DNA of 64,000 nucleotides from assembly GCF_018128905.1 (NCBI RefSeq), contig NZ_CP063808.1, positions 9,052,001 through 9,116,000 of the forward strand, written 5' to 3'. Every line of letters starts with the position of its first letter. Positions within the stretch are counted from its first letter, which is position 1. The notes beneath the pieces were generated by a model, which was given only the letters and a program-made list of their open reading frames with translations, ran no database searches and was not told the origin of the DNA. The position numbers and the translations under genes were made by a program. Positions 34,754 through 42,070 of the stretch are shown in pieces. This DNA comes from Streptomyces sp. A2-16. GTDB lineage: Bacteria > Actinomycetota > Actinomycetes > Streptomycetales > Streptomycetaceae.

Positions 34754-36364
34754 ATGCCCGCTGAGACGACCACGCCGCTGTCCGCCGTCGTGCCGGACGA
34801 GGCGGTCGCACCGCTGATCCGGGGGGTCGCGGTGGTGCGGGAACTGACCGAGGCGGGCGGGACGCTGAGCCTGAGCGGCCTGGAGCGGGCGACGGGCCTG
34901 GCACGTTCCACGGTCGACCGCATCACGTCCACGCTGGCCCGCATGGGATACGTCCGCCTGGACGGCCGGGACGCGGTGGCGACCCCCCGCCTCATGGAAC
35001 TCGGCAACGCCTATCTCGCCGCCCTGCGTCTGCCCGCCCTGCTCTCCCCACGGGCCGACGCCCTCGCCGACGAGCTGGACGAGTCGGTGTCCCTGGCGGT
35101 CGCCGACCGCGACGGCATCCGCTTCATCCACCAGGCCACCCGCCGCCGCGCCATGTCCCTCAGCTTCCGCATCGGCGACCTGCTCCCCGCCGAACGCACC
35201 GCGCCGGGGCCCCTGTTCGCCTCCGAGTGGACCGACGCCGAGTGGCGGGCCTGGCGTGCGCGCCGGGCGGCGGATCCTCAGGACCTGGCCTTCACCGCCG
35301 TACCTCCCCGGGAACTGCCTTTCCCGGACGGGGAGTTCGAGCGCCGGGCGGAAGCGGCGGGCCGGAACGGCTGGGCGCTGGACGACCAATTGATCGAGCC
35401 GGGCCTGGTGGCGGTCTCCGTCCCGGTACGGGACCCGCGCACCGCCCGGATCGCGTGCGTGGCGAACGTCGTGAGCCACACCAGCCGGCACTCGGCCACC
35501 GACCTGCGCGACACGCTGCTGCCGCGGCTGCGGGCGACGGTGGCCGAGATGGAGCACGAGCTGGCGACCGCCCCCGAGCCGGACCCGGGCCCGCCCCCCT
35601 CGGACCTGGCCTCCTGGATCGGCGCGTCCAAGCACGAACTGGGCAGGGACTTCATCGAGTCCCTCGCGCGGGGCCTGACGGTCCTGACGGCGTTCGGCGC
35701 GGGCCGGGCCGCCCTGACGCTGACGGACGTGGCGCGGGCGACCGGGCTGGCACGGGCCACCGCCCGCCGGGCCCTGATCACCTACGAACACCTGGGCCTG
35801 GTCCGCCAGCAACCGGAGTCCCGCACCTTCACCCTCACCCCCCGGGTCCTGTCCCTGGGCTTCCCGCCCCTGTCCCGTACGACCCTCCCCCGCATCGCCG
35901 CCCCGCACCTGGCGGACCTCTCGGCACGGGTGAAGGAGTCGACGGCGCTGGCGGTCCTGGTGTCCTCGGGGTCGAGCACGGAGATCCAGTACACGGCACG
36001 GGCGGTGTCCCCGCGGATCATGGGCGTGGACATCCGGGTCGGCACCCGGCTGCCGGCCTCGGCGACCTCGCTGGGCCGGGTGCTGCTCGCGGACACGGAG
36101 AGCTCGGCCGACCTGGACCGCGTCCGCACCCAGGGCTACGCCCTGCTCGACGAGGGCTGGGAGGACGGCCTGCGCACCCTCGCCGTCCCGCTGCGCGACC
36201 GTACGGGACGGGTGGTCGCCGCCGTGAACGTGGCCCTGCACGCGGCGGGCCGCACGGAGCGGGAGTGCGTCGAGGAGATCCTCCCGGAACTGCGCCGCAC
36301 GGCGACCCGCATCGAGGAGGAACTCCACGCGGCGGGCCACTTCACCCGGGTTCCGCTGTTCTGA
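34754..36364 (+). CDS. Tandem-duplicated IclR-family regulator
   Basis: The 536-residue protein contains two complete IclR units. The first HTH (residues about 22-70, LIRGVAVVRELTEAGGTLSL, SGLERATGLARSTVDRITST) is followed by an effector domain. The second HTH (about 300-345, GLTVLTAFGAGRAALTLTDV, ARATGLARATARRALITYEH) is followed by another effector domain ending near IEEELHAAGHF. A normal IclR protein has about 250 residues, so this is a fused dimer. Tandem IclR regulators occur in actinobacteria near aromatic-acid pathway genes, but none is adjacent here. Confidence 0.92.
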   Translation: MPAETTTPLSAVVPDEAVAPLIRGVAVVRELTEAGGTLSLSGLERATGLARSTVDRITSTLARMGYVRLDGRDAVATPRLMELGNAYLAALRLPALLSPRADALADELDESVSLAVADRDGIRFIHQATRRRAMSLSFRIGDLLPAERTAPGPLFASEWTDAEWRAWRARRAADPQDLAFTAVPPRELPFPDGEFERRAEAAGRNGWALDDQLIEPGLVAVSVPVRDPRTARIACVANVVSHTSRHSATDLRDTLLPRLRATVAEMEHELATAPEPDPGPPPSDLASWIGASKHELGRDFIESLARGLTVLTAFGAGRAALTLTDVARATGLARATARRALITYEHLGLVRQQPESRTFTLTPRVLSLGFPPLSRTTLPRIAAPHLADLSARVKESTALAVLVSSGSSTEIQYTARAVSPRIMGVDIRVGTRLPASATSLGRVLLADTESSADLDRVRTQGYALLDEGWEDGLRTLAVPLRDRTGRVVAAVNVALHAAGRTERECVEEILPELRRTATRIEEELHAAGHFTRVPLF

Positions 36365-36481
36365 CGCCGGCGCACGTTTCCTTCGACTCCTTGCGTCCAG
36401 GGCTACTTGGCCGACTTGGGCGACTTTCTTCGGGCGTACGGCCGTCGGTGGCCACGACCGCCGCGTGGCGTTCAGACGGAT

Positions 36482-36600
36482 CAGGTGGTGACGCCGCCGT
36501 CGACGACGAGGTCGTGGCCGACGACGAAGCTCGACGGTGTCCGTGGTGCCGGGGCTCACCGCGTTGATGCACCCGTTGTCTTTGATGTGGTCCAGGGCGG
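36482..36600 (-). pseudogene. Remnant of a short-chain dehydrogenase/reductase (SDR) gene
   Basis: On the minus strand 36600-36540 reads LDHIKDNGCINAVSPGTTDT, the SDR INAVSPGxT motif. The last piece, 36536-36482, reads SFVVGHDLVVDGGVTT then a stop, the canonical SDR C-terminus. The roughly 45 residues normally between these two parts are missing, and the upstream Rossmann part is absent. It is a clear relic, and the only content of the 300-base gap 36365-36664 apart from a hairpin at 36600-36621. Confidence 0.75.
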
Positions 36601-36664
36601 CGACTCGAGTGAGCGAGTCGCTTGACGCAGCAACAACGCCGCATCGTGACGCCTCGCCTGTCAG

Positions 36665-37414
36665 CTACCGCGTGCTGCCGTCGTCGAGTCCAGCGATGAC
36701 TCTGATGTCCCCTTCGGACATGCCCAGAACCTTGGCAATCTCCTGGGCGAGAAGCGGTTCCGGGTTGTGGCTGCCGCTGCGGAGCATGTGGATGGTGGAC
36801 ATCGATCGTGCGGTCTCCCTTGCCATCCCCTTGACCGGAATCCCGCGCAGGTCCATCAACCCGGTGAGCACTCTTGCGAACTGATGTGGCTCCAGTCGCC
36901 CAGCAGGGGCAACGGCAGGACCGAGAACCACGTCGCCGATCTTGGCCTGGAAGCGGATCAGCCGGTCGCCCGCAAACCCGACCTTCGCGACGAAAGCCAG
37001 GCTCTCACCACCGCTGGAACCGACCGTGCCCGGCACTGACACCTCCGTGAACCTTGAAGGGTGGCCGTGGTGATCACTCTCGATCTCCAGGGGAAGACCC
37101 GGCTCGACATCGCGGACCTTCCAGTCGCGGTTCCACCAGGGAAGTTCCTGCAACACCTCGTTGAAGAAGGGAGGCAGAACCGTGAGATCCACCGGCTCCG
37201 GAGGGTTTTTCTGACCTCCCCAGATGACACCGGGCCAGTACCTCAGTGCCGCGATCACGTCCACCGTCAGCGTGCGGTCGGCAATCTCCATGGCCACACT
37301 CTCCCACCAGTCGACAGGGCCATCTCTCCTGACCAGGCGAAGGTTCTCTACCGCGGCACGAGTCTCATCAGGGCTGATCGTCCACCTCTTCGATGAGCTC
37401 CGCCACGGTGGCAC
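36665..37414 (-). CDS. Hypothetical protein with C-terminal XRE-like helix-turn-helix
   Basis: The frame gives up to 249 residues. The N-terminal 150 residues are unknown (DWWESVAMEIADRTLTVDVI, FFNEVLQELPWWNRDWKVRD). The C-terminal part (residues about 190-245) resembles an XRE HTH: RGIPVKGMARETARSMSTIH then LLAQEIAKVLGMSEGDIRVI. The start is uncertain. GTG 37414 overlaps the previous gene by 47 bases, while an ATG inside SVAMEIADR preceded by GGGAG is an alternative. Codon use is less GC-extreme than in core genes, which suggests acquisition. It forms a leftward pair with the 103-residue gene upstream. Confidence 0.65.
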   Translation of the reverse strand: MPPWRSSSKRWTISPDETRAAVENLRLVRRDGPVDWWESVAMEIADRTLTVDVIAALRYWPGVIWGGQKNPPEPVDLTVLPPFFNEVLQELPWWNRDWKVRDVEPGLPLEIESDHHGHPSRFTEVSVPGTVGSSGGESLAFVAKVGFAGDRLIRFQAKIGDVVLGPAVAPAGRLEPHQFARVLTGLMDLRGIPVKGMARETARSMSTIHMLRSGSHNPEPLLAQEIAKVLGMSEGDIRVIAGLDDGSTR

Positions 37415-37679
37415 CCGGGCTTACTCGAACATCGAAGTTGTAGCCCTGATCGCAGAACACCAAGTCGACGGAGTCCGGCATCCACTGGCGAAGCAAGCAC
37501 GCGAACTGCGCAGAGTCCGCCATGGCCGCATCCAAATAGAGGCCCGTTTCATCTTCCGGCATAGATACCTCACACGGACCTTCATCCGTGCAGAAGCCCC
37601 AGCTGAAGGCACATGCCTCGCTACGTCGCGTCGGGTCGACTTCGACCTCCGGCCAAAGGTCCGTGATCGCGGCAGTCAC
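37368..37679 (-). CDS. Hypothetical acidic 103-residue protein
   Basis: The GTG at 37679 gives a strongly acidic protein with four or more cysteines (EACAFSWGFCTDEGPCEVSM, FACLLRQWMPDSVDLVFCDQ) ending in ATVAELIEEVDDQP. No family was recognised. It is translated with the XRE-like gene downstream, whose frame overlaps it. The compact size and overlap recall two-gene immunity or toxin-antitoxin cassettes, but nothing in the sequence proves that. Confidence 0.55.
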   Translation of the reverse strand: MTAAITDLWPEVEVDPTRRSEACAFSWGFCTDEGPCEVSMPEDETGLYLDAAMADSAQFACLLRQWMPDSVDLVFCDQGYNFDVRVSPGATVAELIEEVDDQP

Positions 37680-37721
37680 GACGGCTGAGCTGACCCTCCA
37701 AGTGGTGGTCGAGCCGTCAAG

Positions 37722-37892
37722 AACCCGCAGGGCGGCGCCGAGCATGCCCAGACGCTGCTGGGAGCGGTGCACGAGTCCTTCGCCCACGCCATCGCCCACA
37801 CCAGCCTCATCGGCGGCATCATCATGGCCGCCGGAACCTTGATCGTCATCGCCGTCCTGCCCGGCCGCAAGCACACAGCCGAGCACGGCTAG
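37722..37892 (+). pseudogene. C-terminal fragment of an MFS (DHA2-type) transporter
   Basis: The plus strand reads HAQTLLGAVHESFAHAIAHT, SLIGGIIMAAGTLIVIAVLP, GRKHTAEHG and a TAG stop. This is the last helix and tail typical of EmrB/QacA pumps (compare the ends of the three intact pumps in this window). No start or upstream helices exist; the sequence before it is coding for the opposite strand. It faces a TetR gene, so a former pump/TetR pair seems to have been deleted down to this tail. Confidence 0.7.
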
Positions 37893-38000
37893 GACGAAGC
37901 GGTGCGGACGGCCGAGGAGCAGACCGAGAACGCGGGCGTCTGAGCCCGCCCTCACACCGGAGGCCGAAACCCCGATTCCGACCTCCTCCACCCCCAGGAC

Positions 38001-38028
38001 GGGCCGTGCGTTGAGCGGCGCACGGCCC
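38001..38028 (+). terminator. Terminator after the MFS remnant
   Basis: A 10-bp stem (GGGCCGTGCG / CGCACGGCCC) with loop TTGAGCGG is followed by CCTTTCCTTC. It is about 110 bases after the remnant's stop and probably belonged to the former pump gene. Confidence 0.75.
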
Positions 38029-38143
38029 CCTTTCCTTCTTGTCCGCTGGGTTCCTTCTTGGTGACAGTGAGCGCGAGCTCGGCATGTCCGCCGTGCGCTG
38101 GGCAAGAAGCCGTGCGCTGGGCGAAAGCGGAGGCGCGCATGAG

Positions 38144-38174
38144 AAGACCCCGGCGCCTTGGGCACCGGGGTCTT
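38144..38174. terminator. Terminator of the TetR gene
   Basis: AAGACCCCGG pairs with CCGGGGTCTT across an 11-base loop. It lies 34 bases beyond the TetR stop (minus strand), between it and the convergent MFS remnant. Confidence 0.75.
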
Positions 38175-38207
38175 TTCGATGTTCGGGGTGAACGGCAGAG
38201 TCGAGGC

Positions 38208-38846
38208 TCAGTCGCCGGGGACGTCCTGCGTCGCGACCACGTCGTGGACCACGGACCGCGCCTGCTGCTCCGGAACACCGGCCGCGATGAGCGTGGTCAC
38301 GGCGACCCGGGAGCCGTCGTCCTCCAGAGCCCCGGAGTTGACCTCTTCCAGCAGGGCGACCGTCATCGCCTCCAGACCGGCGCTCAGCACCGAGGCCGGA
38401 AGGTGGGAATGAAACACTCCGTCCCGCTGCCCCCGCTCCACGATGGCCGTCACCCTGACCCGAGCGGGCTCCAGAATCCCGGCGACACGCTCCATGCCGA
38501 GGTCCCGCCGGGCCAGCGCCAGGAGCATCCGGTACCGGTCGCCCACGGGCCAGAGCGACAACGAAAACTGTGCGAGCGCCCGATCCGCGGGCTCCGCCGC
38601 CTCCGCACCGAGATCCACCGCGGCCTGAAGCGCCTCGGCGGCCTCCTCGGCCAGTGCGTCCAGGAGCGCCGCCCGCCCGGGAAAGTGCCCGAACAGCGTG
38701 CGCCGTACGACACCGGAGGCGCGGGCGAGCTCCTCCAGCGTGATGTCGGGGTTCCGCCCCAGCTCCTGACGCGCGGTGGCCAGGATGCGCGCCCGGTTGG
38801 ACCGTGCGTTGCGTCGCTGAGGCACACGGCCGACGGACTGGGACAC
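38208..38846 (-). CDS. TetR-family regulator
   Basis: The 212-residue protein starts at GTG 38846 (GAGG seven bases upstream) with MSQSVGRVPQRRNARSNRAR. The HTH is RILATARQELGRNPDITLEE then LARASGVVRRTLFGHFPGRA. The rest is a helical ligand-binding domain. Its likely former target, an MFS pump, survives only as a fragment convergent to it, so this may be an orphan regulator. An in-frame start at 38891 adds 15 residues and has no good site. Confidence 0.88.
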   Translation of the reverse strand: MSQSVGRVPQRRNARSNRARILATARQELGRNPDITLEELARASGVVRRTLFGHFPGRAALLDALAEEAAEALQAAVDLGAEAAEPADRALAQFSLSLWPVGDRYRMLLALARRDLGMERVAGILEPARVRVTAIVERGQRDGVFHSHLPASVLSAGLEAMTVALLEEVNSGALEDDGSRVAVTTLIAAGVPEQQARSVVHDVVATQDVPGD

Positions 38847-39419
38847 GGAAGAAACCTCGAGGAAGCCAGTACGGAGAACGGACTTCTCCATTCTGGCACG
38901 CGGACGGGACCGGCCCGATCCGCGACCGCGAGCTGGGATCGGGAGGGGCTCCGGCCAGACGGGAAGCCCCTCGGCGTCGGAAGACTCCGGCGTCTCGATG
39001 ATGTGGAACCGGTGGCGAAGCCCGCTGGAGTCCGCGTTTCAAGAAGGCCCGAACACCTGCGGCCGATCACGTCAGACTTACGCGTCGATGGCAACGTGTC
39101 CCCGACTACGACGCCAACGTCGGCCTGCCGATCTGCATCGGCCACGCCCGGGTCAACAACTCCATCACCCACGCCCTCGAACAAGAGCCACCCGGTCTCG
39201 CGACTGCCCCGTCCCCCACAGACCACCGCCCGTGCCGCCCAGCCAGAGCGGGGGCCGGCGCCCAAGATGACCAACCCTCCGGCCGCCACCACGCCAGCCG
39301 CTACACTGTGGGCGGTGGCACAACTGCACGCCAGTCATGCCACCGCACCACTGCCGGGAACACGTCTGAGCCCGTGCCATCAGGGCACTCATCTCAGACA
39401 CGTTCTCCGACAGTTCCCC
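38847..39419. other. Gene-free stretch with a coding-like fragment
   Basis: About 570 bases between the TetR gene and the tRNA contain no intact gene. On the plus strand 39104-39193 reads DYDANVGLPICIGHARVNNS and ITHALEQEPPGL, with good streptomycete codon use but no start or stop context. It looks like a fragment of an unrecognised gene. The rest shows nothing I can name. Confidence 0.5.
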
Positions 39420-39495
39420 GCCTTCGTAGCTCAGGGGATAGAGCACCGCTCTCCTAAAGCGGGTGTCGCAGGTTCGAATCCTGCCGGGGGCACCA
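39420..39495 (+). tRNA. tRNA-Arg (anticodon CCT)
   Basis: The cloverleaf is clear. Acceptor GCCTTCG pairs with CGGGGGC (with G-T pairs). The D-arm is GCTCAGGGGATAGAGC. The anticodon arm CCGCT-CTCCTAA-AGCGG carries CCT, and the T-arm is GCAGG-TTCGAAT-CCTGC. Discriminator A and an encoded CCA follow. It decodes AGG. Its 3' half doubles as an integration site (see attL/attR). Confidence 0.96.
39456..39488 (+). repeat. attL-like copy within tRNA-Arg
   Basis: This 33-base stretch of the tRNA (anticodon-stem 3' side through T-arm to the acceptor) is identical to 41974-42006. It marks one boundary of an integrated element of about 2.5 kb. Confidence 0.85.
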
Positions 39496-39550
39496 GCCAA
39501 AAGGCCCCGGACCGAACATGGTCCGGGGCCTTTGACATCAACGGGTGCGG

Positions 39551-39854
39551 TCACTGACGACCGGGACGCCTCTTGAGCAGCCGATCCATGTGACTGATGG
39601 CCTCCCGCTGGGTGTCCTGCACGACGTGCGTGTACACGTCCATGGTGATGCTGATCTGGCTGTGCCCGAGGATCTCCATCACGACGCGGGGAGCCACCCC
39701 GGATGCGGTGAGGAGGGTGGCGGTGCCGTGCCGGGCGTCGTGCAACCGGATCACGCGGAGGCCGGCGGACTGGGCGACGCGCGTGAAGGAGCGGTACACG
39801 TTGCGCGACTCGACCGGGCGGCCGTTCCGAGTGGCGAAGAGCCAGCCGCCGTAA
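39551..39854 (-). pseudogene. C-terminal fragment of a tyrosine-recombinase integrase
   Basis: The minus strand reads GGWLFATRNGRPVESRNVYR, then the catalytic core RLHDARHGTATLLTASGVAP (HxxR), MEILGHSQISITMDVYTHVV (His and the Tyr nucleophile) and a tail ending in RRPGRQ. That is roughly the last 100 residues of a 380-460-residue integrase. Upstream the frame loses similarity, so the SAM-like N-terminal domain and the first catalytic Arg are gone. It lies 55 bases from the tRNA attachment site, the usual place for the integrase of an actinobacterial integrative element. Confidence 0.88.
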
Positions 39855-39937
39855 TGGCCGGGAGCGAAAGGCAGCTCCCTACCTGCGCATACAGCTTCAA
39901 CTTTCCCATCGGTCCCTATAAGGCTCCACCGAGGAGG

Positions 39938-40372
39938 TCACTCGGGCACCCGCCCGGCAGTGAACCCTTCACCATCCTGGAACTCGATCAATGACCCGCT
40001 GTCTGCGAGGTAGACCCAGCACGCGAAGCAGCACTCCAATATCGCCTCGGCGTGCCTCGCGACCAGGCCGACTCCCAGGGCGAGGGAGGGCACCGCCAGA
40101 TTGCTCCAGAACACGACGGCCAGCTCATCCGGACGAGAAAGCCCGCGCAACAGCGCCCGCAGCCCATCCCCATCGAACACTGGAGAGCGATGGAGTACCT
40201 CAACACCGCTCCAGTCCAGCCGTGACGACCCCACAGAGCCAAAACGGCCCAGGCTCAGCGCGGCGAACGACCTGTCCTCGTCATACGACAGCACCGACCC
40301 TGCATCCCCAACGACCGCGAGAAGCGCCGCGAGGACATCAGGCTGAGTCCCATAGCCAGCCTCTGCGCTCAA
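39938..40372 (-). CDS. Hypothetical protein within the integrated element
   Basis: The ATG at 40372 gives 144 residues (MSAEAGYGTQPDVLAALLAV start). The middle, LRGLSRPDELAVVFWSNLAV, and the later VGLVARHAEAILECCFACWV suggest a compact alpha/beta domain. No family was recognised. Size, island context and a SUKH relic on the other side make an immunity-type protein conceivable, but that is guesswork. The 460 bases between it and the SUKH relic hold only a hairpin (40443-40461, CCGCCCC/GGGGCGG). Confidence 0.6.
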   Translation of the reverse strand: MSAEAGYGTQPDVLAALLAVVGDAGSVLSYDEDRSFAALSLGRFGSVGSSRLDWSGVEVLHRSPVFDGDGLRALLRGLSRPDELAVVFWSNLAVPSLALGVGLVARHAEAILECCFACWVYLADSGSLIEFQDGEGFTAGRVPE

Positions 40373-40833
40373 GTCACTGCCCCGTCTCCATTGCCCCTAC
40401 GACCCAAGAGCCCCCAGGCCGCTCAACACCAAACCATGAGAACCGCCCCAACAGGGGGCGGCATTTTGGAAGCAGTAGCCGCCACAAATCCAAGGGTGCC
40501 AGCACTTGAAGATTTCGGGATCTTCGCAAAGGAAGTACTTGAGGGAACTCGATAGATCGCTGAAGCCCGAAGGATCGCTGAGGCGGCCGTAGCGGCAGGA
40601 CTGATGTGCCGATACGGGCCGCTACGGCCCCGCACCACAAGCGCACCAGATTATGCAGGGAAGAGCGGGGAATCACGGTGAAAGCAGTCTCGCTCGGCGA
40701 GACCACCGCGATGCTGTTCGCCCAGCTCAGCGCCCCAATCGTCTCTGAGTGCCCCCAGCTTCCCAAGCTCGTTGTGCAGACCCCGCTGAGTCGCGGCATC
40801 GACAAGAGGAACCGCGTCGCTGAGGATCCTGGG

Positions 40834-41342
40834 GTGACTGATGACGAACTCGTCCTGGCGGTCCGTTCGCATGTGGCCGGCCGGGGGCTGCCCAGGCCCG
40901 CATCTGCGGAGGACGTCACCGCCTTTGAGCGGGTAGTAGGCAATCCGATGCCCGACTTGTTGAAGCGGATGTATCTCGAAGTCGCCAACGGCGGCTTCGG
41001 GCCCCGGCAGGTGGTCTCGCTGACCGAGACCGACGACTGGTTCAGCGACTGCGCGGACACACCATGGCCTACCACGCGTTCGGCGGCCCCGATGAGGATG
41101 CCCTCCCGTCGGGACTCGTCCCGCTGATGGACCGAGGCTGCGCGATGTGGGCACTGATCGACTTTCGTACGCCCGACGGCCAGATGTGGGACTGGGACCC
41201 CAACGTGTGCTGCATCCGGCACGCTCTTGCACCACTCGGACAATCACTCGCACAGTGGCTCACCGACTGGGTGCGAGGCGAGGCGCAAGAGGGCCCCCTT
41301 CCGCACCACGTGCCTGCCGACTCCGCATGTCACAACCCGTGA
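40834..41342 (+). pseudogene. Frameshifted SUKH (SMI1/KNR4) domain gene
   Basis: From GTG 40834 the frame reads TDDELVLAVRSHVAGRGLPR, PASAEDVTAFERVVGNPMPD and LLKRMYLEVANGGFGPRQVV, the SUKH N-terminal half. It then runs out of frame near 41060. A second frame from 41064 continues AYHAFGGPDEDALPSGLVPL, DRGCAMWALIDFRTPDGQMW and a closing PLGQSLAQWLTDWVRGEA, the C-terminal half. The two halves overlap with a -1 shift, and some of the middle seems lost. SUKH proteins are commonly immunity proteins of polymorphic toxins. A sequencing error could also explain the shift. Confidence 0.75.
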
Positions 41343-41664
41343 GGCCGAAGGCGGCCCCGTCTCAGTTTCCGTCTCATTCATCGGCGTTCACATCCGTTGA
41401 GGCAAGACCATGAGCCGTGTAACGCACGGGGCCCGGCTCTCCATGAACGCAGGTGAACACCCCTGTACCCGATCCGCCACCTCACTACCACAGTGGGAAA
41501 GCGTGTGGCTTCTTACGGTTTCGCCGAGACCTGGCGGGTGGTTGCTGAAGCCGAGGTCCTGACGGCTATGCAGACTCTGGCACAGCAGTTTCGCCAGCAG
41601 AGCGCGAACGTCTGCGAACCATCAGTGCAGGTGAAGGCCACACCACTCCGCTAGGGTGCGCCGC

Positions 41665-41865
41665 ATGACCGGCGACGTCCCCGCTTGCCCTGAGTGCAGC
41701 CAACCCCTGGCGTCCGGCGGTCTCGTGCTGTCCGGACGAGACGACGACGGCGGGAGGATCTGCCGCTCTCTGTGGCGGTGTGCTGGTCGGCACACCTGGT
41801 GGCGGTGGGCGGATCGGCCTGAGGAACCGTTGGAAGTCTGCCCACTTCCGGAGCTGTTCCGTTGA
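41665..41865 (+). CDS. Small zinc-ribbon-like protein
   Basis: The ATG at 41665 gives 66 residues with cysteines in PACPECSQPLASGG and DDGGRICRSLWRCAGRHTWW, ending WADRPEEPLEVCPLPELFR. CPxC plus later Cys/His residues suggest a metal-binding knuckle. No family was recognised. It is the last ORF before the attR-like repeat and so lies inside the element. A short possible ORF just before it (41491-41654) was not accepted. Confidence 0.5.
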   Translation: MTGDVPACPECSQPLASGGLVLSGRDDDGGRICRSLWRCAGRHTWWRWADRPEEPLEVCPLPELFR

Positions 41866-41973
41866 CATCCGAGGCTGACATCAACAGACCAGACGGCGGC
41901 GTACAACAGCAGCCTTGGGTGAACGTCGGGCCAGCCGACGAAGGCACGGGGGCCGGACGTATGTCGAGCCTCC

Positions 41974-42006
41974 AAAGCGGGTGTCGCAGGTTCGAATCCT
42001 GCCGGG
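41974..42006 (+). repeat. attR-like partial copy of tRNA-Arg
   Basis: 33 bases identical to 39456-39488 (anticodon-stem 3' side and T-arm). The flanking bases diverge: CTCC lacks the following T on the left, and the acceptor end is CACACA instead of GGCACCA on the right. It cannot form a tRNA. It marks the far end of the integrated element. Confidence 0.85.
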
Positions 42007-42070
42007 CACACAACGCGGTACAGGGCTGACCTGGGTTCCCTCAGGAGGCGCTCCATCGGCCTCGGCCTCC

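Noticed and set aside
40374..41243. A 289-codon minus-strand frame opposite the SUKH relic
   Set aside because: No recognisable domain, and the SUKH motifs on the plus strand explain the sequence better.
41491..41654. A 54-codon plus-strand ORF (start MGKRVASYGFAETWRVVAEA)
   Set aside because: No homology recognised, poor ribosome-binding site, and it lies in a decayed region; possibly a fragment of an HTH gene but not supportable.
41974..42006. A second tRNA-Arg gene
   Set aside because: Only the 3' half is present; no acceptor, D-arm or anticodon loop can form. Treated as an attachment-site copy.
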